NCBI GenBank assembly: GCA_022508705.1
Contig: JAFLUO010000004.1
Location: forward strand, 1-32,988
Length of the DNA stretch: 32,988 nucleotides
Source: Oscillospiraceae bacterium
Lineage (GTDB): Bacteria; Bacillota; Clostridia; Oscillospirales; Acutalibacteraceae
Direction of reading: 5' to 3'
The notes beneath the pieces are model-generated. The model did no database searches. It was not told the DNA's origin and saw only the letters and a program-made list of their open reading frames with translations. This document shows, one piece after another, positions 16,668-23,760 of the stretch. Position 1 is the first letter of the stretch. Each line of letters begins with the position of its first letter. A program made the translations under genes and the position numbers.

Positions 16668-16742
16668 AAAAATAATAAGAAAGGAACGGCACCGTGCACG
16701 GAAAGATAATTTTTATGACTTTTTGTGCGAATGCTGTGTCGC
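16668..16742 (+). repeat. Structured leader repeat, copy 1 (upstream of recG)
   Basis: A 75-nt element that occurs again inverted at 29489-29563, identical at 66 of 75 positions by hand alignment. It can fold as an outer stem CGGCAC (16687-16692) with GTGTCG (16736-16741), and an inner 10-bp stem GCACGGAAAG (16696-16705) with CTTTTTGTGC (16719-16728) around a 13-nt loop. An SD-like AAGAAAGGA precedes it. A GTG at 16694 inside it opens a frame continuous with recG. The element ends 11 nt before the likely recG ATG. Confidence 0.7.
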
Positions 16743-16753
16743 TTGCGCGATTT

Positions 16754-18808
16754 ATGAACTTTTTGGCTGACATTGGAACAGTTAAAGGCGTGGGCAAGGT
16801 TCGTGTCGAATCTTTTCGCGCGCTGGGCGTTGCCACGGTAGGCGAATTATTGCGCTTTTATCCCCGTGCTTATGAGGATTGGAGCAATATTTTGCCCATT
16901 GAACGCTGCCCCATAGGTGAAAATGTTTGCATTAAAGGAACGCTTCTCTATCCTCTTAAAAACGAGAGAGTGCGCGGCGGAATGCTTATTGCCAAAGGGT
17001 CTGTCAGCGACGGGGACAATATTGTTTCAGTTACGTTCTTTAACAATAAGTATATTACGTCAATGTTAAAATCCGGTGAGGAATATCTTTTTTACGGAAA
17101 GATTACCCTCGGTAAATATTCGGCACGGGAAATGGTTTCGCCAATGTTTATTTCGGTGAAACAGTCGAAAGCAATTCTCCCGATTTATCCTCAAAATCAA
17201 AAAATTACTTCAAGACAAATTCGCTCGGCAGTGGAAGCGGTGCTTGCCGATAAAACCGAAATCCCCGAAATTTTACCAACATATATATTAGAAAAATATT
17301 CTCTTGTGTCCCTTGATACGGCAATTCGGCAAATTCATTTTCCCGAAAGTTCCCTTGCCCTTCAAGACGCACGGAACAGACTGATTTTTGACGAGTTATT
17401 TATATTGCAGCTAAGTCTTTTACGGCTAAAGGACGCAAACTCAATTGTTAAAACAGAAAATAAAATTAAAATTGACTACACAGAAGAATTTTTTGGACTT
17501 CTTCCCTTTAAGCCTACAAATGCTCAAATAAAAGCCGTAAACGCCGCAATTTCTGATATGAAAAGCGGAAAACAGATGAATAGACTTTTGCAGGGCGATG
17601 TTGGCAGCGGAAAAACGGCAGTAGCCGCGGCTTTGGTTTACACTTGTGCTAAAAACGGAATGCAGTCAGCACTCATGGCACCAACTGAGGTTTTGGCAGT
17701 CCAGCATTTTGAAACATTTACAAAGCTTTTTGATTTGTCGGGAATTACCTGTAAGCTTTTAACGGGCAGTACAAAACAGGCTGAAAAAAATCAGATTAAA
17801 GAGAGCCTTAAAAACGGCGAGATCGACTTAATTATCGGTACTCACGCGCTCATACAAGATGACGTTGAATTTGTAAAACTTGGTTTGGTAATTACCGACG
17901 AACAGCATCGGTTCGGAGTAAAGCAAAGAACTGGCCTTTGCTCAAAAGGCGAAAACCCACACGTTTACGTTATGTCCGCAACACCTATTCCAAGGACACT
18001 TGCCCTTATAATGTTCGGCGACCTTGATGTTTCGGTATTAGACGAACTGCCGCCGGGCAGGCAGAAAACCGTGACCTATGCAATTTCATCAAAAAAGCGC
18101 GCCGGAATGTTTGATTATATAAAATCGCATCTCGACAAAGGCTTTCAAGGGTATATCGTTTGCCCGCTTGTTGAGGAAAGCGACGCTGTTTCAGGCGTTC
18201 AGAATGTGGAAGAATATTACGAAAAAGCAAAAAATACTGTTTTTAAAGATTACAGCGTAGGGCTTTTGCACGGTAAAATGACGCCTAAGAAAAAAGACGA
18301 AATAATGGCAGATTTTAAAAACGGAAAAATTCAGTTACTCATTTCCACGGTTGTTATTGAGGTTGGCGTTGACGTTCTCAATGCCGTAATAATGGCAATT
18401 GAAAATGCAGAGCGCTTTGGGCTTTCACAGCTTCATCAGTTAAGGGGACGAGTGGGCAGAGGCACGCAGACGTCAACTTGTATTCTTGTCACCGATTCTC
18501 AAGGTGAGGATACCGTAAGGCGCATGAACATTATGTGTTCAACGACTGACGGCTTTAAAATCGCAGATGAAGATTTACGTCTTCGGGGCCCGGGTGACTT
18601 TTTCGGAACGCGCCAGCACGGGCTACCTAAGCTTCATATTGCGGATTTAATGACAGATTCAAAAATTCTTACCGAAACTCAGGAGCTTGCAAGCGAAATT
18701 ATTGCAAGCGATCCCGATTTTAAAAAGACCGAGCATATAAAAATCGGCAGGCAGGTAATAAAAAAGATAAATTCACTTCAAACACCCGCCACCGCAAACA
18801 CAATATAA
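16754..18808 (+). CDS. recG: ATP-dependent DNA helicase RecG
   Basis: Branch-migration helicase that rescues stalled replication forks. From the ATG at 16754 it is 684 aa, matching the usual 680-690 aa, and begins directly with the wedge-domain helix GTVKGVGKVRVESF. Motifs, numbered from the GTG at 16694: Walker A GDVGSGKT at 301-308, DEQH box at 402-405, then SATPIPRT, the conserved STVVIEVGVDVLNA and RGRVGRG. An upstream GTG at 16694 has a better Shine-Dalgarno but would add 20 residues encoded by the repeat element, so I prefer the ATG. The ATG has no clear SD of its own. The short HTH regulator follows after 13 nt. Confidence 0.95.
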   Translation: MNFLADIGTVKGVGKVRVESFRALGVATVGELLRFYPRAYEDWSNILPIERCPIGENVCIKGTLLYPLKNERVRGGMLIAKGSVSDGDNIVSVTFFNNKYITSMLKSGEEYLFYGKITLGKYSAREMVSPMFISVKQSKAILPIYPQNQKITSRQIRSAVEAVLADKTEIPEILPTYILEKYSLVSLDTAIRQIHFPESSLALQDARNRLIFDELFILQLSLLRLKDANSIVKTENKIKIDYTEEFFGLLPFKPTNAQIKAVNAAISDMKSGKQMNRLLQGDVGSGKTAVAAALVYTCAKNGMQSALMAPTEVLAVQHFETFTKLFDLSGITCKLLTGSTKQAEKNQIKESLKNGEIDLIIGTHALIQDDVEFVKLGLVITDEQHRFGVKQRTGLCSKGENPHVYVMSATPIPRTLALIMFGDLDVSVLDELPPGRQKTVTYAISSKKRAGMFDYIKSHLDKGFQGYIVCPLVEESDAVSGVQNVEEYYEKAKNTVFKDYSVGLLHGKMTPKKKDEIMADFKNGKIQLLISTVVIEVGVDVLNAVIMAIENAERFGLSQLHQLRGRVGRGTQTSTCILVTDSQGEDTVRRMNIMCSTTDGFKIADEDLRLRGPGDFFGTRQHGLPKLHIADLMTDSKILTETQELASEIIASDPDFKKTEHIKIGRQVIKKINSLQTPATANTI

Positions 18809-18821
18809 GGGGAGAATATTT

Positions 18822-19229
18822 ATGATTAAAAAGCCGGACAAAACTTTCAGGGTACTCAGTATCAGCGACAGGCTTCTTGACGGAAGTGAGCTGAGCATTG
18901 AAACGCTTGCAAAGGAATTTGGCGTTTCAATTAGAACGGTACGAAGGGACATTAACGCTCTTAGGGAGTACATTGCCGAATCAGACAATGCAACGCAAAA
19001 TGCCGTTGCATACAATGAATCGAAAAATACATATTTTTTAATAAAGCCGGAGCGTGAATGGGTTACGGCAGAGGAAGCTATTGACGTTACTGAAATTTTG
19101 CTTGAAAGCGACAAATTCAGTAAAGAGCAAGCAGCGGGTATCCTTCATAAAATCATTACACAGGTTGACCCTGCTGAGCGTGACACGGCAAGAAAAGCAA
19201 TCACAAAAGCTTACGAAAGCTATAAATAA
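18822..19229 (+). CDS. Short HTH_11/DeoR-like regulator lacking a WYL domain
   Basis: 135-aa protein. Residues 8-50 form a winged helix-turn-helix of the HTH_11 type seen at the N-terminus of WYL/YafY and DeoR regulators: LSISDRLLDG, then LSIETLAKEFGVSIRTVRRDINALREYI. The remainder is a short helical part, with no WYL or sugar-binding domain; full-length relatives are about 300 aa. There is no sign of a frameshift, since the next gene follows after 20 nt with its own GAGGGG. GGGGAG (18809-18814) sets the start, 13 nt after recG. It may be a minimal DNA-binding regulator; the target is unknown. Confidence 0.75.
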   Translation: MIKKPDKTFRVLSISDRLLDGSELSIETLAKEFGVSIRTVRRDINALREYIAESDNATQNAVAYNESKNTYFLIKPEREWVTAEEAIDVTEILLESDKFSKEQAAGILHKIITQVDPAERDTARKAITKAYESYK

Positions 19230-19249
19230 TAAGAGGGGTGTGTTATTTT

Positions 19250-20311
19250 ATGGGCGAGTGGATAAAAGAGAATAAAGGTAAATTCATAGGAATAATTGCA
19301 GGCGTTGTTGTTCTTGCTATTGCAATAGCAAGTGTATGTGCAATGTCGGCTAAAGGAATGTTTGATAAAAAAGGTAATCCTTCGGAGAAACCTGCTCAAT
19401 CGGTGGGAAATTCAGTTGATAATGAAACTCCGTCGGAAGATAACAACGCAGACTTGTCATCGGAACCCTCTGAAACCGAGTCACAGGTAGAGTCGTCTGA
19501 TGCAACAAATATTACTCCTTCAACAGTTGATCCTACGACTGCTCCGACGACGGAAAAGGAAACGCCGTCAGGTACTCCGTCAACGACGAAGGCAGAGCCC
19601 TCGACAACACCGGTTCCCACAGGCGTTAAATCCTTTACAGACGGCAATAAAAAGGTTTATTATCCTGCCGCATTGGAAGCGGTAAACAAGCAATACCCCG
19701 TAGTTGTCTGGGCAAACGGAACGGGCTGTGCGACTTCCACTTATGACGGGCTTTTAAATAAAATTGCAGAGGGCGGCTACATTGTCGTTGCAGACTCAAG
19801 TGTTATGACCGCCGACGGCACGGCGCAAATTAACTCTATTGACTATATAATCGGTAAAAACAGTGACTCAAACAGCGTTTTCTACGGTAAGGTTGATTCT
19901 GCCAAAATCGGCGCAACGGGTCATTCGCAGGGCGGCAGAAGCTCGGTCAATGCCGCACAAAAAGATGCAAGAATTAAATGTATCGTTTCTATTGCAGGTG
20001 CGTCTTCTGCTGACGAGGCAAACGGCCTTAAAGCCCCTGCACTCTTCTTAACGGGAACGTCGGATATGGTAGTTGTATCTTCACAATGGTGCAAGCCGTC
20101 TTATGATGCGGTTTCTGGCAGAGCGGTTTATGCGTCTTTAAAGGGCGGAGTACATACAACCTGCATGACAAACCCTGAAAAAGTATCAGGTTATGTTGTT
20201 TCGTGGTTTGACGCATATCTTAAAAACGATTCCACGGCAAAGGCTAAATTCCAAAACGGCGGAGAGCTTTCAAAGGACTCTGCCTGGCAGGATTTTGCAA
20301 GCAAAAACTGA
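19250..20311 (+). CDS. Membrane-tethered alpha/beta hydrolase (dienelactone hydrolase/polyesterase-like)
   Basis: 353-aa surface hydrolase. A transmembrane anchor (about residues 10-33) and a Ser/Thr/Pro/Glu-rich linker (about 45-125) carry a compact alpha/beta-hydrolase domain. The nucleophile elbow is GHSQGG (Ser226); Asp272 in LTGTSDMVV and His302 in GGVHTTC complete a plausible triad. The layout (GxSxGG, then a TxxD loop, then GGxH near a Cys) resembles the dienelactone hydrolase/chlorophyllase/polyester hydrolase superfamily. That suggests an esterase acting outside the cell, perhaps on acylated plant polysaccharides; the substrate is inference. ATG 19250 was chosen over the GTG at 19238, which lies inside the ribosome binding site AGAGGGG (19232-19238). 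A terminator follows. Confidence 0.82.
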   Translation: MGEWIKENKGKFIGIIAGVVVLAIAIASVCAMSAKGMFDKKGNPSEKPAQSVGNSVDNETPSEDNNADLSSEPSETESQVESSDATNITPSTVDPTTAPTTEKETPSGTPSTTKAEPSTTPVPTGVKSFTDGNKKVYYPAALEAVNKQYPVVVWANGTGCATSTYDGLLNKIAEGGYIVVADSSVMTADGTAQINSIDYIIGKNSDSNSVFYGKVDSAKIGATGHSQGGRSSVNAAQKDARIKCIVSIAGASSADEANGLKAPALFLTGTSDMVVVSSQWCKPSYDAVSGRAVYASLKGGVHTTCMTNPEKVSGYVVSWFDAYLKNDSTAKAKFQNGGELSKDSAWQDFASKN

Positions 20312-20335
20312 TTTAATCTAAATTATAAATACGAA

Positions 20336-20373
20336 AAAACACTCGTTGATTTTATTTTCAGCGGGTGTTTTTT
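20336..20373 (+). terminator. Intrinsic terminator after the alpha/beta hydrolase
   Basis: AAAACACTCG (20336-20345) pairs with CGGGTGTTTT (20362-20371); the stem can extend inward by TTGA/TCAG. A six-T run ends it. It closes the rny-to-hydrolase block. Confidence 0.85.
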
Positions 20374-20434
20374 ACTGCATATAAAGAAAAAATTTTTTCA
20401 ATAAAAAAATAATTAAAAAACACTTAATTTTTAC

Positions 20435-20463
20435 TTGCCCTAATTCAAAAAGTATGTTAGAAT
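20435..20463 (+). promoter_or_regulatory. Candidate promoter for the GH51 gene
   Basis: TTGCCC (20435-20440), 17-nt spacer, TAGAAT (20458-20463). It sits between a terminator and the GH51 start, leaving about a 55-nt leader. Confidence 0.5.
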
Positions 20464-20472
20464 TACTTCCAA

Positions 20473-20488
20473 TTTGATACACGTCAAA
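20473..20488. promoter_or_regulatory. Candidate operator just downstream of the GH51 promoter
   Basis: TTTGA and TCAAA arms separated by TACACG form an inverted repeat that would lie at or just after the transcription start. This position suits a repressor of a sugar-inducible gene. The arms are only 5 bp. Confidence 0.35.
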
Positions 20489-20525
20489 TAAAAAAACAGC
20501 TATTTTAATATTCGGAGTTAAAGTT

Positions 20526-22013
20526 ATGGAAAAGTATTTAATCAATCCAAATCAAAAAATCAGCAAAATCAACAAAGACATTTACGGCCATTTTGCAGAG
20601 CACCTGGGGCGGTGCATCTATGACGGAATTTTTGTGGGAGAAGACTCAAAAATCCCCAACGTGAACGGAATGAGATGTGACGTTGTTAACGCACTTCGGG
20701 ATATGGGAATTCCCGTTCTTCGCTGGCCTGGCGGATGCTTTGCGGACGAATACCATTGGAAAGACGGCATAGGCCCGAAGGAAAACAGAAAAAAGATGAT
20801 AAACACCCATTGGGGCGGAGTTGTTGAGGATAATTCATTCGGTACTCACGAATATTTTGAGCTTTGCCGTCAGCTCGGCTGTGATACTTACATAAACGGC
20901 AACGTAGGTTCAGGCACTGTCGAGGAAATGAATGAATGGGTGGAATATATGACCTTTGATGGTGTTTCACCTATGGCAGAGCTCCGCGCGAAAAACGGCC
21001 ACAAAGAGCCGTGGGCAGTTAAATACTTCGGAGTAGGCAACGAAAGCTGGGGCTGCGGCGGAGAAATGGACCCCGAATATTACGGCTGTCTTTTTAAAAG
21101 ATATAACACCTATGTAAGAAACTATGACGGCAACAAGCCCATTTTGCGTATCGCCTGCGGCCCGAACGGAGCCGATTACCATTGGACTAAGCAGGTAATG
21201 GATAAGGTAAAAAATAAGGCTCACGGCATTTCGCTCCATTACTATACTGTTCCAACGGGCGACTGGGGGCACAAGGGCTCTGCTACGGAGTTTGATTTGG
21301 ATGAATACAATTCAACTGTCTGCAAGGCTTACAAAATGGAAGAGCTTGTTACAACGCATCTTAAAATGATGGACAGCGTGAAGCCTGACCATAATGTAAA
21401 GCTCATTATTGACGAGTGGGGTACTTGGTTTGACGTTGAACCTGGCACAAATCCCGGATTCCTCTATCAGCAAAATACTATGCGTGACGCTGTTGTAGCA
21501 GGTCTTACTCTTAATATTTTCAACAAGCACGCAGACAGAATAATGATGGCAAACATTGCGCAGACTGTTAATGTTTTGCAGGCAGTAATTCTTACCGAGG
21601 GCGAAAAAATGGTTCTTACGCCTACATATCATGTGTTTAAGATGTATAAACAGCATCAGGAAAACACTCTTATCGGTTCGTTTATCACTACAAAAGAGCT
21701 TTGCTCAAAGAACGATAACAATAAGAATTATCCTCAGCTCATGGAATCGGCTTCAATTGATGAAAACGGAGTAATTTGTTCAACAGTTACCAATGTTTCC
21801 GCCGATGAAAGCGTAGAAATCAGTTGCCAGATAGCAGATTTCAGCGTAAAAGAAATAAGCGCAGAAATTCTCAGCGGCGAAATTAACGCAAAGAATGATT
21901 TTGAAAATGGCAATAATGTAATTTGCAAGAAATTTACGGATTTCACTAAGACATCTGACGGCTTTACTGCGGTTGTTCCCCCTTGCAGCGTTGTTAAATT
22001 CTCAATAAAATAA
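20526..22013 (+). CDS. GH51 alpha-L-arabinofuranosidase
   Basis: Intracellular exo-arabinofuranosidase of family GH51, 495 aa, the family's usual length, with no signal peptide. It removes arabinofuranosyl groups from imported arabino-oligosaccharides. Typical sequence marks are [16 protein letters not shown] near the N-terminus, [24 protein letters not shown] with Glu173 as acid/base, and [10 protein letters not shown] with Glu297 as nucleophile; the positions match the Geobacillus enzyme (175/294) closely. The C-terminal beta-sandwich ends in [11 protein letters not shown]. The start follows CGGAG at 8-nt spacing. It has its own promoter and candidate operator, and the DUF6171-type gene follows after 4 nt. 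Confidence 0.95.
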   Translation: MEKYLINPNQKISKINKDIYGHFAEHLGRCIYDGIFVGEDSKIPNVNGMRCDVVNALRDMGIPVLRWPGGCFADEYHWKDGIGPKENRKKMINTHWGGVVEDNSFGTHEYFELCRQLGCDTYINGNVGSGTVEEMNEWVEYMTFDGVSPMAELRAKNGHKEPWAVKYFGVGNESWGCGGEMDPEYYGCLFKRYNTYVRNYDGNKPILRIACGPNGADYHWTKQVMDKVKNKAHGISLHYYTVPTGDWGHKGSATEFDLDEYNSTVCKAYKMEELVTTHLKMMDSVKPDHNVKLIIDEWGTWFDVEPGTNPGFLYQQNTMRDAVVAGLTLNIFNKHADRIMMANIAQTVNVLQAVILTEGEKMVLTPTYHVFKMYKQHQENTLIGSFITTKELCSKNDNNKNYPQLMESASIDENGVICSTVTNVSADESVEISCQIADFSVKEISAEILSGEINAKNDFENGNNVICKKFTDFTKTSDGFTAVVPPCSVVKFSIK

Positions 22014-22017
22014 GCGT

Positions 22018-22272
22018 ATGAACGAATGCAAACGCTGTCTTTTGCGTGAGAGCGCAGAAAAAGACGTTTATGAGGATATTCAATCAAGAATTGACAAGCT
22101 GTCCGAAAAGGATAAGACGGACAATGACACTTACCGCTGTCGCCTTGAAAATTGCAAGGAATGCGAACATCTCATATCGGGTATTTGCATGAAATGCGGG
22201 TGTTACGTGGAATTACGTGCGGCGTTTAAAAAACAGCATTGTCCGCTGCCCGGTACGGATAAAAAATGGTAA
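22018..22272 (+). CDS. Small Cys-rich DUF6171-type protein
   Basis: 84-aa protein with eight cysteines in pairs: CKRC at the N-terminus, then CRLENCKEC, GICMKCGCYVELRAA and HCPLP. This pattern, with the ending CGCYVELRAAxKxxHCP, matches my memory of the DUF6171 family common in Clostridia. The Cys pairs suggest zinc or iron-sulfur binding; the function is unknown. It starts 4 nt after the GH51 stop with no clear ribosome binding site, so it is probably read through from that gene. A strong terminator follows. Confidence 0.75.
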   Translation: MNECKRCLLRESAEKDVYEDIQSRIDKLSEKDKTDNDTYRCRLENCKECEHLISGICMKCGCYVELRAAFKKQHCPLPGTDKKW

Positions 22273-22276
22273 ACAG

Positions 22277-22309
22277 AAAACCACCGATTTCATTTTTATC
22301 GGTGGTTTT
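22277..22309. terminator. Bidirectional intrinsic terminator
   Basis: AAAACCACCGAT (22277-22288) pairs perfectly over 12 bp with ATCGGTGGTTTT (22298-22309). It has T-runs on both strands and lies between convergent genes, so it can serve both the DUF6171-type gene and the DUF4097 gene. Confidence 0.85.
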
Positions 22310-22339
22310 AATTTATGTTTGCAAACTATTTATTTTTTA

Positions 22340-23551
22340 TTATGCGGCTACTGTTTTAGCTTTTGACTTATCAAGAGTTAAATTTCCGCTGACGGAACTG
22401 CTTTTAATAATAACAGACCCGTCACCGTAACGCTCGGAGTTGTCAAAATCTCTTGCACTAAATGAGCCGGAAACAGATTCTCTTGAAACTTTGTATCCCA
22501 AAACATCTTCGGGTAGAGTAATTTTTACGTCTCCGCTTACTGATTCTGTGTCAATTTTGTTTGGGGCAACAGCAAATTCAAAATCACCGTTACCGCTTAC
22601 TGTTTCAAATTCAAGTTCTTTAGTATTGAGCTCGCTTGCATAAACATTAGCGGATACAACGGAAATTTCAATCTCATCTGCCTTAAAGGTTTGCGGAATT
22701 TTCAAGGTTAAATCTTTATTTGGTATATTGCTGAAGATTTTCCAATTATTCTCAAGGTGTTCCTCAATTTTAAGAGTACCGTTTTCGATTTTATAGTACA
22801 TAGGGTACGAATTGTTGCCGCCGCTTTCCTCTGCATAAATGGTTTCACCGTCGTAATATTCAATATTTACGCTTCCGTCTATCCAATCAATGTCAATACT
22901 GTTTATATCATCGGTTGCAAACTCAGCAGAGGTGCTGATTTCAGTATATTCACTATTATATTTGTGGTTTAAATCAAACCATCCGTTGACACTGCCGTTA
23001 AGAAAAGAGAATACTGCAATAATTCCTGCAATACTTATGGCGGTTATTGAAAAAATAACAGAAAGAATTATGGGCAAAGCGTTCGATTTTTTCGGCGGAT
23101 AATAAGCATTTTGCGGATACTGAGGGTATTGTGTATAAGGCGGAGTTTCACCCGACTGAACGAATGGAGGGGGAGTCGGTATATTCGGATTTTGTTCTGC
23201 ATTTTCAAATGCTTTTTCATACGCTTTTTGCTGTCTGTTTTTGTTTACATAATCACAAATTGCATAAAAGGCGGGGATTGTAACAAACAAAACCCAAGTG
23301 GGGTGCCAAATGTGGAAAAGCATTCCCACGGCCAAGAAAACTGCGGTTACAAAAACGGGATACAAAAAGGCGGCAGGATTTTTTGATTTTACTGCCGAAA
23401 CAGCAGATTCAACTATCGGAATAAGTAAAAAGACAATCCATCCTATTGCCCAGCCTTTAGCTTTAAACAAATATCCTAAAAGAACGTAAATAATTACGGC
23501 TGCAACGGGTAAAAGAGCGTGAAGCAGCGGATTTGTATTTTTTGTTTTCAT
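22340..23551 (-). CDS. Membrane protein with C-terminal DUF4097-type beta-solenoid
   Basis: 403-aa membrane protein. Four hydrophobic helices lie in the first 105 residues, then a Gln/Pro/Tyr-rich cytoplasmic stretch (about 115-155), a fifth helix (about 158-186) and an extracytoplasmic repetitive beta domain (about 195-400). The repeats carry the mark of DUF4097/LiaF-LiaG-like adhesin-type domains: DIDWIDGSVNIEYYDG, EFETVSGNGDFEFA, DTESVSGDVKITLP, SRESVSGSFSARDF, SSSVSGNLTLD. Such proteins are often tied to envelope-stress sensing, but no two-component or PspC gene is adjacent here. The start at 23551 follows AGAAGGGA. It is divergent from glf, with separate promoters. Confidence 0.8.
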   Translation of the reverse strand: MKTKNTNPLLHALLPVAAVIIYVLLGYLFKAKGWAIGWIVFLLIPIVESAVSAVKSKNPAAFLYPVFVTAVFLAVGMLFHIWHPTWVLFVTIPAFYAICDYVNKNRQQKAYEKAFENAEQNPNIPTPPPFVQSGETPPYTQYPQYPQNAYYPPKKSNALPIILSVIFSITAISIAGIIAVFSFLNGSVNGWFDLNHKYNSEYTEISTSAEFATDDINSIDIDWIDGSVNIEYYDGETIYAEESGGNNSYPMYYKIENGTLKIEEHLENNWKIFSNIPNKDLTLKIPQTFKADEIEISVVSANVYASELNTKELEFETVSGNGDFEFAVAPNKIDTESVSGDVKITLPEDVLGYKVSRESVSGSFSARDFDNSERYGDGSVIIKSSSVSGNLTLDKSKAKTVAA

Positions 23552-23588
23552 AATAATCCCTTCTAAAAAATAAATATTTATTATAAAA

Positions 23589-23617
23589 ATTATACATCAA
23601 AATTTAATCTTTTTCAA
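23589..23617 (-). promoter_or_regulatory. Promoter for the DUF4097 gene
   Basis: On the minus strand, TTGAAA (23617-23612), a 17-nt spacer and TATAAT (23594-23589), a near-consensus sigma-A promoter. Confidence 0.65.
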
Positions 23618-23632
23618 TTACAATGTTGTAAT
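23617..23632. promoter_or_regulatory. Palindrome abutting the DUF4097 promoter
   Basis: ATTACAA-TG-TTGTAAT, perfect 7-bp arms, touches the -35 box of the minus-strand promoter. Its position suits an activator or repressor site. The TACA/TGTA halves recall BlaI/CopY-type boxes, but the spacing (4 nt) is wider than theirs. Confidence 0.4.
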
Positions 23633-23685
23633 ATTTCTTAATTTAACGGCAAATATGTGCAAATAGGTGTCAAGATGAATAAATG

Positions 23686-23702
23686 TATTGAAACTTTCAA
23701 TA
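23686..23702. promoter_or_regulatory. 17-bp perfect palindrome over the glf -35 box
   Basis: TATTGAAA-C-TTTCAATA, perfect 8-bp arms around one base, contains the -35 hexamer TTGAAA of the glf promoter. A protein bound here would block RNA polymerase. Confidence 0.45.
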
Positions 23703-23716
23703 ATTTATGATACAAT
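23688..23716 (+). promoter_or_regulatory. Promoter for glf
   Basis: TTGAAA (23688-23693), 17-nt spacer, TACAAT (23711-23716), with an extended TGA before the -10 box. A strong candidate about 45 nt before the start codon. Confidence 0.65.
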
Positions 23717-23760
23717 GTGTTAATTATAGATGAATTATATTCTTGCTTTTGGAGTTTTTT

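Noticed and set aside
23617-23632. BlaI/CopY-type operator
   Set aside because: The TACA and TGTA halves are 4 nt apart, wider than the TACAnnTGTA spacing of those regulators, and no such regulator is nearby.
23743-23760. TTG start adding six residues to glf
   Set aside because: The ATG at 23761 has GGAG at 6-nt spacing and gives the standard N-terminus; the TTG lies before that ribosome binding site.
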